A stretch of 8,311 nucleotides of DNA from Tannerellaceae bacterium (GTDB lineage Bacteria; Bacteroidota; Bacteroidia; Bacteroidales; Tannerellaceae), in NCBI GenBank assembly GCA_020860805.1, contig JAJBTP010000111.1:1-8311 (forward strand), given 5' to 3'. Under the pieces are notes generated by a model. The model worked only from the letters and a program-made list of their open reading frames with translations. It was not told the origin of the DNA and ran no database searches. Below are positions 1 through 6,470 of this stretch, piece by piece. Numbering within the stretch: the stretch's first letter is position 1; each line of letters begins with the position of its first letter. Position numbers and translations under genes: made by a program.

Positions 1-138
1 TTTATACACTATGATTGCTTAATTTAAGAGTCAAAATCAACCTATAAGTTTCAATCTTTGTGCTGCTAAATCAGCCTATCTGCCAGCGGGTGAATTAACC
101 TTTAAATATATTCACTATTAATATTTATAATAAAGCCT
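1..138. other. Non-coding leader upstream of the GH30 gene
   Basis: AT-rich stretch with no supportable coding region on either strand. It presumably carries the promoter and 5' UTR of the operon, but I could not find a convincing Bacteroidota promoter (TTTG near -33 with TAnnTTTG near -7). The closest -7 match is AATCTTTG at 53-60, with no TTTG at the right distance upstream. A short inverted repeat lies at 90-115. The 15 bases before the ATG at 139 are A/T-rich without a strong Shine-Dalgarno, as is normal in this phylum. Confidence 0.6.
90..115. repeat. Short inverted repeat GTGAAT / ATTCAC
   Basis: GTGAAT at 90-95 is the exact reverse complement of ATTCAC at 110-115, and the 14-base AT-rich centre contains a smaller TTAA-CCT-TTAA palindrome (95-105). 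It ends 23 bases before the GH30 start codon. It could be an operator or a 5' UTR hairpin, but 6-bp arms in AT-rich DNA can arise by chance. It does not resemble a terminator because there is no GC-rich stem or T-run. Confidence 0.25.
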
Positions 139-1755
139 ATGAAAACACGGTTATTAACCTTCTTTTATTTTTTCGCAGTTGTATTATTTACAAGTTGTGA
201 AGATGATGACAAAAAAACACACGAACCTGTCCCGGATGATACCTGGCGAACTTATTACGTGCATTTCAACCAGCAGAATCAGGAAATTGACAATTTCGGC
301 GCATCTGATGCATGGACTTTCAGACATGTTTGTAAAAACTGGACGGAAGATAAACGAAATCAAATCGCGGATTTACTTTTTAGTCTGGAGAAAGATGAAG
401 ATGGGAAACCGAAGGGAATAGGGTTATCCCTCTGGCGAATGGTTTTTGGAGCAGGCAGTTTGGAACATCCATATCCGGGAAGGGAGGCACGGTGGAATAA
501 TATGCCTTGTATTCGTAACGAAAGCGGCGAATATGATATGGCTCCGGATGGAGCTGTCGGTGGTCAGTTTTGGTTTTTGAAAGCCGCTAAAGAAAGAGGG
601 TGCGAACAATTTCTTGGATTTTGCAATTCACCCCCTTATTACTGGACAAAAACAGGCTATGCCAATGCTGTAGGAGATATCGCGCTTCAATATGAGCTGA
701 ATCTGAAAGATGAACACCTGACCGATTATGCTACCTATTTAGCTGAATTGGTAAAGCGCACGAAAGAAAACCACGGCATTGACTTTAATTATGTTTGTCC
801 GTTGAATGAGCCTGAATGGCAAGCCGATGGTACCGAAAGCTGTCATGCCAATAACGATGAGATTGCTTATGTCGCCAAAGCCGTTAATGCAAAGTTTCAA
901 GAGTATGGTTTAGACACAAAAGTAGTTATACCCGAGTCAGGAAAACCTCATTTTGTTTATTCTAATCCTGTTGGGCAACCCAATCCGGAAAAATATGGTA
1001 ATAAAGCTGAATACTTCTTCTCGCCTGCCTCATCAACAAATCTTTTGAACCAGTCGAATGTAGCTAAGCTTTTAGCCACACATTCTTACTGGTCAGTCAA
1101 TACAGACTCTGAACTGAAACAAATTCGTGAGGCAGTAGGACAAAAAGTGAGAGAAACAGGAATTAAATATTGGCAAACAGAGTTTTGTATATTGAGCGAC
1201 GATTTCGATTTAGGTACGACCGAAGATGGAAACGCAACCGGCGGCGGCGGTCGCGACTACTCGATGAAATTAGCTCTTTACGTAGCCCGTATTATCCATG
1301 CAGATTTAGTATTTGCCAATGCATCAGCATGGCATTGGTGGTTGGGAGCCACTCCCTTCGACTATAAAGATGGACTATTATATCTGACCGACGACTATTA
1401 CAACGGCGATGTGAATATCCCTAAATTGTTGTGGGGGTTTGGTAATTATAGCCGGTTTATACGTCCGGGCGCTATCCGTTTAGGAATGTCCCGGGATAAG
1501 GGTGATACCAACGAATTGAAAGATGTCATGTCTTCCGCATATGTAAACAAAGATGGAACATTAGTCGTAGTGATGATAAACTATTCGGATGAAGAACGGG
1601 AAATAAAGCTTTCATTCAGTGACGATAAGAGCCGGAATCTAATCCCATATATTACATCCGACAAGGAAGGAGATGACCTTAAACCATCTGAAGAAGTGAA
1701 AGACGGAGACGTTTATATACTTCCGGCTAAAAGTATAGTAACATTTGCTGAATAA
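139..1755 (+). CDS. GH30-family glycoside hydrolase, surface lipoprotein
   Basis: Predicted retaining glycosidase of family GH30 (clan GH-A), 538 aa, a normal length for a signal peptide, a TIM-barrel and a C-terminal beta-sandwich. The first 20 residues form a lipoprotein signal with lipobox LFTSC (Cys20), followed by EDDDKK, which fits the Bacteroidota surface-export signal. The barrel begins near residue 48 with the GH30-like stretch IDNFGASDAWTF. The likely acid/base is Glu224 in PLNEPEW, and the likely nucleophile is Glu348 in YWQTEF. A glycine-rich loop (368-371) follows the nucleophile. GNYSRFIRPG (435-444) marks entry to the beta-domain, which runs to the end. The subfamily and substrate are not certain; endo-beta-1,6-galactanase, beta-glucanase, xylanase or fucosidase types are all known in GH30. 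This is the only gene of the four without a frame lesion. It is first in the run and ends 8 bp before the next gene. ATG 139 is chosen because it gives the complete signal peptide. Confidence 0.9.
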   Translation: MKTRLLTFFYFFAVVLFTSCEDDDKKTHEPVPDDTWRTYYVHFNQQNQEIDNFGASDAWTFRHVCKNWTEDKRNQIADLLFSLEKDEDGKPKGIGLSLWRMVFGAGSLEHPYPGREARWNNMPCIRNESGEYDMAPDGAVGGQFWFLKAAKERGCEQFLGFCNSPPYYWTKTGYANAVGDIALQYELNLKDEHLTDYATYLAELVKRTKENHGIDFNYVCPLNEPEWQADGTESCHANNDEIAYVAKAVNAKFQEYGLDTKVVIPESGKPHFVYSNPVGQPNPEKYGNKAEYFFSPASSTNLLNQSNVAKLLATHSYWSVNTDSELKQIREAVGQKVRETGIKYWQTEFCILSDDFDLGTTEDGNATGGGGRDYSMKLALYVARIIHADLVFANASAWHWWLGATPFDYKDGLLYLTDDYYNGDVNIPKLLWGFGNYSRFIRPGAIRLGMSRDKGDTNELKDVMSSAYVNKDGTLVVVMINYSDEEREIKLSFSDDKSRNLIPYITSDKEGDDLKPSEEVKDGDVYILPAKSIVTFAE

Positions 1756-1840
1756 ACAGAGGTATGAAAAAATCAATATTACTACTATTCGCTGCCTTAT
1801 CTTTCAGCATACCATTATTTGGGCAGGGAGCCTATTTTGC

Positions 1841-1849
1841 AAAAAAAAA
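1841..1849 (+). repeat. A9 homopolymer carrying a +1 frame lesion in the signal region
   Basis: Nine A residues follow GC at 1839-1840. Upstream, the frame starting at 1764 encodes a clean signal peptide; downstream, the coding frame (TYSGGELPTYADSK) is one base later. Eight A residues would join them. With A9, the protein ends after 39 residues. This is the longest A-run in the window, and it could slip either in the cell or in sequencing. Confidence 0.8.
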
Positions 1850-1974
1850 CATACTCGGGAGGAGAACTGCCCACGTATGCTGACAGTAAACACCTGTTGC
1901 CTGAACCTGTCTTAGATAAAAAAGAATGGCTGGAACTTTATTGGAAGGCATGGGAATCGCTTTTAGCAGATTGC

Positions 1975-1979
1975 AAAAA
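1975..1979 (+). other. Probable 1-base deletion in GH63-like gene
   Basis: Before this A5, the coding frame reads WKAWESLLADCK and then stops at 1999-2001. The frame one base earlier continues as PPLGSPLVSNWIDEAL, which is the expected family sequence. Adding one base here restores continuity. The exact base is uncertain within about 10 bp (1975-1985), but the A-run is the simplest site. Confidence 0.72.
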
Positions 1980-2313
1980 CCGCCTTTGGGGTCACCTTTA
2001 GTCTCAAACTGGATAGACGAAGCCCTTAGCCCTCAGATTTATCAATGGGATACACATTTCATGGCCATGTTTGGACGCTACGGACACCACATTTTCCCAT
2101 TTATCAATTCGCACGACAATTTTTATTGCCGGCAGCATGATGATGGTATGATTTGCCGGGTGATTAACGAAGACAACGGGGAAGACCATTATTGGGGGCT
2201 GGGTGTGGACAATGCCAGAGCCTGTAACCCTCCCCTATTTAGTTGGGCCGAAATAGAGACTTATAAAGTGACAGGCGACAAATCGCGTTTTGCTTTAATA
2301 CTCCCGGTTTTGG

Positions 2314-2318
2314 AAAAA
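2314..2318 (+). other. Probable 1-base insertion in GH63-like gene
   Basis: The upstream frame reads SRFALILPVLEK and then VCRMD and stop (2334-2336). One base later the frame reads YAEWIDNNRLGKDTPHQLYW and continues to the catalytic GMDNTPR motif. Removing one base from the A5 run joins them as VLEKYAEWID, typical of the helical barrel. Confidence 0.78.
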
Positions 2319-3348
2319 GTATGCAGAATGGATTGATAACAATCGACTGGGAAAGGATACACCTCACCAACTATATTGGAGCAACGGACAAGCCAGTGGG
2401 ATGGACAATACGCCCCGGGATATGGGACGTCCGCATCCGGGAGACGGATGGGACCAACATTCTGCCATCGACCATGTAGGGTGGGTGGATATGTCTTCTC
2501 AAATGTGTGTTTTCTACAAAGATTTAGCCTATATCTGCAAAGAGTTAGGTTATACCGGGAAAACTAAAATGTATGAGTTAAAAGCCGATACCATATCGGA
2601 ACGTATTAATAAATGGATGTGGGACGACAAACAAGGCCTATATTTTGATTTAGACCCGCATGGAGTACAAACAAAATGGGTCACAGTAGCCACATTCTGG
2701 CCCATGTTTGCACAGCTAAGCAATAAAGAACAAACTGAAAAATTAGTAAGTAATCTGAAAAACCCGAATCTTTTCTGGCGAAAAGTACCAGTCCCTACAT
2801 TAGCTGCCAATCAGGAGTTTTATGATTCCGGCGGGCGATATTGGAAAGGTGGCGTTTGGGCTCCGACCAATTACATGGTTGTACAAGGTTTAGTCAAAAA
2901 CAAGTATGAGAATTTGGCAAACGAGCTGGTTGAAAAATATCTGGACGCGATAAGTGAAGTATATAATAAAACACACACCCTGTGGGAAGTTTATTCGCCG
3001 GATATGTATATCCCGGCAACAAATGCTTCGGGAATTTATATGGTTCAGCCCGATTTTGTAGGATGGACGGGATTGGCTCCTATCTCGATGCTCATTGAAA
3101 ATATTCTGGGAATACGATTGAATGCTCCGGAGAAAAAAATCGAATGGCATATTACGCAAAACTCTACACACGGGTTGAAAAATATTCACTTCCTTGGCTC
3201 GACGATTGATTTGGTAGCCACCCAACCTGAAAATGGTAAAATAACACTGGAAATAACCAGTACTATTCCTTTCGACCTCGAAATCTATTTTCAGCAACAG
3301 AAACATATCGTTAAAATCAAAGACCCATACACCAGAGTGGAATTATAA

Positions 3349-3389
3349 ACATTTGTTATACACATATATTAATTTAAATTCTAATTTAT
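3349..3389 (+). other. AT-rich gap before susC-like gene
   Basis: Forty-one bases, nearly all A/T, separate the GH63-like stop from the SusC-like start. This is the widest gap between genes in the window. A TTTG at 3353-3356 could serve as a -33 element, but no TAnnTTTG follows at a fitting distance. There is no hairpin with a T-run, so no terminator is visible and read-through from the upstream genes is likely. Confidence 0.45.
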
Positions 3390-5156
3390 ATGAAAAGAAA
3401 GCACTTATGTCTTTTAGTAGTATTTCTTTCTTTCATGCGGCTATATGCCCAGGAAGGAAAAGTAATACTTGGAATCGTACTGGACGAAGCAAAAGAACCC
3501 ATGACTGGCGTTACCGTTGCCGAGAAAGGTACCAATAATGGAACTTTGACTGACCTTGATGGCCGTTACAGTATCAAACTGACCGGCGAAGATGCCATCC
3601 TGGTTTTTAGATTCTTAGGGTATGAAACAAAAGAAGAAAAAGTAGGAGGGAAAAAAGACATTAACTTACAATTAAATCCTATAGCTACAGAGTTAACAGA
3701 AGCGGTCGTAGTCGGGTATGGCTCACAAAAGAAGGCAAGCGTCGTTGGAGCCATATCGTCCCTTAAGCCGGAAGAGTTGAGCCGTACATCCAAAACATCC
3801 ATTACCCAATCGTTGGTCGGAAATGTGGCCGGCGTGATAGCTGTACAACGCTCAGGCGAAGTTGGAAACGACCATGCCGACTTTTGGATTAGAGGTATAA
3901 ATACCTTTGCAGGCGGAAGTAATCCGTTGATTATAGTGGATGGTATCGAACGTAACTTTAATTCTCTCGACCCTCAGGAAATAGAATCATTCTCAGTATT
4001 AAAAGACGCATCTGCTACTGCCATTTACGGAGTCAGAGGTGCGAATGGTGTCATCATAATAACGACCAAAAAAGGACAGGTATCGCCACCACAAATCAGC
4101 GTAAACATTGAAAAATCGTTTAAAGCACCCACCAAGATTCCTAAATTTGTGGATGCTGTGGATTATATGAAAATTGCCAATGAAGCATCCATAAGAACGG
4201 GTAATGGCGAACTGTTTACCCCTTCCCGTATAAACAATACCATAAACAATGTAGGCCCTGACTTGTATCCGAATGTAAATTGGATAGACGAACTATTGAA
4301 ACCAATGGCACACCACCAGCGTGTCAATCTGAACATAACAGGAGGTGCGCCCAAAGCCCGTTACTTTGTTTCAGCATCCTATCACAACGAAAGTGGTTTA
4401 TTTAAAACCGACACGGACCGTAAATGGGATTCAAATATTAAGCAGGACCAGGTCAACTTCAGGAGTAATCTGGATATTGATATTACCTCTACCACTACTG
4501 TCGGTATTTACTTAGGCTCGCAGTTAAGAATAAAAAACAGCCCCAATATCTCGGCCGATTATGCATGGGATGTAATGATGGAAACTCCCCCCTATTTTAT
4601 ACCTAAAAGATATTCCGACGGACGATTAGCTGCTTATGGAGCAGGCTCGGAAAAAGGATTGAATCCGTACAATCTTTTGACACAATATGGAACACAAAAA
4701 TACACCACAAGCGATATCAATGCGACTGCCAATGTTGTACAAAAACTTGATTTCCTGACCAAAGGACTTGAAGGCAAATTAGCGTACGCCTATGATGTCT
4801 GGACCGAGCACATGTATGCACAGACCTACACACCTGAACTATGGTATGCTACATCACGCGATGCGAACAATGAGTTGGCAGCAGTTCTGGTAGAGCCGGG
4901 AAATCCATTTTTGAATAAATCTGTATGGAGCAACATGGCCTACCGTACCTATCTCGAAGGCTCATTGATTTACAACCGTACTTTCAACGACCATCAGGTA
5001 GGCGGTTTATTCCTATACAACCATAGCACGAAAGGTGTAAAAGAAGGGAATAACGAATACAGTGTAATCCCCTATAAATATCAAGGCATAGCCGCAAGGG
5101 CAACGTATGCCTGGAAAAGCCGTTATCTGGCCGAATTTAATATGGGATACAATGGG

Positions 5157-5162
5157 TCTCTG
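5157..5162 (+). other. CT duplication causing frameshift in susC-like gene
   Basis: The sequence GGG-TCTCT-GAA needs to be GGG-TCT-GAA to continue from NMGYNGS into ENFAKGKRYGFFPAFALGW, a very typical SusC barrel segment. Two extra bases (CT) shift the frame, and the out-of-frame tail ends at 5262-5264. This lesion is not in a homopolymer, unlike most of the others. Confidence 0.85.
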
Positions 5163-5416
5163 AAAACTTTGCAAAAGGCAAACGTTACGGCTTCTTCCCT
5201 GCTTTCGCCCTGGGTTGGATTGCATCAGAAGAAGAATTCTGGAGTCCGTGGATTAACACTGTAAATAAATTGAAAATCAGAGGGTCGTTTGGAGAAGTCG
5301 GAAATGACCAATTTGCCCGCGACAGGCGATTTGGCTATATAACCGAAATAAGAGACGATGGTGGTTATGACTTCGGGCTTCCGGGTTTATCCAACTCATT
5401 TGGCGGATTAATGGAA

Positions 5417-5419
5417 TGA
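5417..5419 (+). other. In-frame TGA in susC-like gene
   Basis: In the frame that carries SusC sequence on both sides (SNSFGGLME before, HFGFNNLTWE after), a TGA interrupts without any frame change. From the usual SusC pattern of a Gly after the Glu at this point, the ancestral codon was probably GGA (Gly), though TGG or CGA would also be one base away. This is the only lesion that looks like a pure substitution. Confidence 0.85.
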
Positions 5420-6230
5420 CACTTCGGATTCAATAATCTCACATGGGAAACGGAAACAAAACGTGACATTGGACTCGAAATCGGCTTATTCAATATGATA
5501 GACTTAACTATTGATTATTTCTTCAATTCGAGACGAGACATTCTGGTTAGCCGTCAAACTATTCCGGGAACAGCCGGATTTAACGAACAGCCATTTGTCA
5601 ACTATGGAAAAATGCAAAACAAAGGAGTTGACCTGAGTCTCTCTTTTGACAAGCAGTTCTCCGATTTCCGTATTTTCGCACGCAGTACATTCACCTTTGC
5701 CCGTAACAAAATGATAGAAATAGATGAACCCGAAGTTCAATTCGCTAATCTATACCAAACAGGCCACCGGTATGGACAGCAATTTGGGTTAGTAGCCGAA
5801 AGATTGTACGAAGCATCCGATTTCGACGCCGATGGTAACCTATTGCAGCAACATACCGTTCCTACATTCTTTTCAGACCTTAAACCGGGTGATATAAAAT
5901 ATGTAGACATAAACGGAGATGGTTACATCAACGATAATGACAAAACAGCCATTGGATATACTGAATTACCCGAAATTGTCTATGGATTTTCAATCAATGC
6001 AGCCTATAAACATTTCGATTTGGGAATCCGTTTCCAGGGGGTGGCAAATACAACACGGATGATTAACGATGTAAATTTCTTACCTTTTGCCCGCACAGTT
6101 CAAAAAGGAAACCTATATGAAGAAGTCATTTTCGACAGATGGACTGAAGATAATCCGCGTCAGGATGTATTCTTCCCCCGCATGAGAGATTATAAAGACA
6201 GCCACAACTATGTAAATTCAACCTGGTGGC

Positions 6231-6236
6231 AAAAAA
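6231..6236 (+). other. Probable 1-base deletion in susC-like gene
   Basis: The frame before reads HNYVNSTWWQK, then TCHFSG and stop at 6254-6256. The frame one base earlier continues as NMSFLRMKDIELGYSLPQ, the conserved C-terminal SusC segment. Seven rather than six A residues would restore WWQKNMSFLRMKDIELGY. Confidence 0.87.
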
Positions 6237-6470
6237 CATGTCATTTCTCCGGATGAAAGATATCGAACTGGGATATTCATTACCCCAATCATTAATCCAG
6301 AAAAAAAGAATCAAAAAAGTACGTTTCTATGTCCTGGCAAACAATATTCTAACATTCAGCAAATTCAAACTATGGGATGTTGAACTGGGAACAAATAACG
6401 GAATGAAATATCCGGTAATGAAAAATATTAACGTTGGTCTGGAACTCACCTTTTAAATAATTAATCAATT

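Larger units (their letters stand above)
1764..3348 (+). pseudogene. GH63/GH37-like (MGH1-like) glycosidase, three frameshifts
   Basis: Predicted inverting exo-glycosidase with an (alpha/alpha)6 barrel, related to GH63 glucosidases, mannosylglycerate hydrolase and trehalases. It is read in three pieces: 1764 to about 1841, about 1850-1978, about 1980-2318, then about 2320-3348 back in the second frame. Undoing +1 at A9 (1841-1849), -1 at A5 (1975-1979) and +1 at A5 (2314-2318) gives a continuous 527-residue protein. The N-terminus is a plain signal peptide (MKKSILLLFAALSFSIPLFG), with no lipobox, so the protein is probably periplasmic. Family signatures are IYQWDTHFM (near 2038-2064), YWSNGQASGMDNTPR with the likely catalytic Asp at 2404-2406, YWKGGVWAPTNYM (near 2839-2877), LWEVYSP with the likely catalytic Glu at 2986-2988, and GWTGLAPISMLIENILG near the C-terminus. 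As read, translation from 1764 stops at a TGA after 39 residues. The longest intact piece is 2401-3348, which lacks the N-terminal half. The catalytic assignments come from family knowledge; exact family membership (GH63, GH37 or unclassified) is open. Confidence 0.82.
3390..6456 (+). pseudogene. SusC-like TonB-dependent outer-membrane transporter, disrupted
   Basis: Beta-barrel importer of oligosaccharides, driven by TonB and paired with the SusD-like lipoprotein that follows after 14 bp. The signal peptide ends near residue 20 (RLYA-Q). A carboxypeptidase-regulatory-like domain covers about 24-96 (GIVLDEAKEPMTGVTV, GTLTDLDGRYSI, FLGYET). The TonB-box region is near ELTEAVVVGYGSQKK (101-115). 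The plug domain runs to about 230 (WIRGINTF, PLIIVDGIE, VLKDASATAIYGVRGANGVI), and the rest is barrel. Three lesions break it: a duplicated CT at 5158-5161, an in-frame TGA at 5417-5419, and a missing A in the run 6231-6236. Undoing the indels and reading through the TGA gives 1021 residues, a normal SusC length, ending in VGLELTF with the usual terminal Phe of an outer-membrane barrel. As read, translation from 3390 stops at 5264 (624 aa), which would lack much of the barrel. Intact pieces include 3390-5264, 5495-6256 and the C-terminal 6226-6456. The start ATG 3390 gives the complete signal peptide. Confidence 0.9.

Noticed and set aside
53..60. AATCTTTG as a Bacteroidota -7 promoter element
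   Set aside because: It mismatches the TAnnTTTG consensus at the first base and lacks a TTTG about 20 bases upstream, so support is too weak to annotate a promoter.
179..421. Same-strand alternative frames at 179-421, 1170-1367, 2376-2567 and 3353-3538
   Set aside because: They overlap the real reading frames and show no family sequence. The 3353 start precedes SusC but reads out of frame through its signal peptide.
424..609. Antisense open frame inside the GH30 gene, and similar ones at 2004-2189, 2550-2810, 2890-3306, 3566-3802, 4163-4354, 5013-5225, 5504-5740, 6126-6314, 6623-6964 and 8089-8307
   Set aside because: They lie opposite well-supported coding sequence, lack recognisable domains, and are explained by the codon pattern of the sense genes.
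1841..2318. Programmed ribosomal frameshifting in the GH63-like gene
   Set aside because: Three shifts of mixed direction would be needed within 480 bases, which has no precedent in this family. No conserved slippery site plus downstream structure was seen.
5417..5419. TGA read as Gly or Trp through an alternative genetic code, or as selenocysteine
   Set aside because: Only one in-frame TGA occurs in roughly 8 kb of coding sequence, TGG is used throughout for Trp, and genes here are otherwise standard Bacteroidota. One isolated TGA among several indels is better explained by mutation or error.
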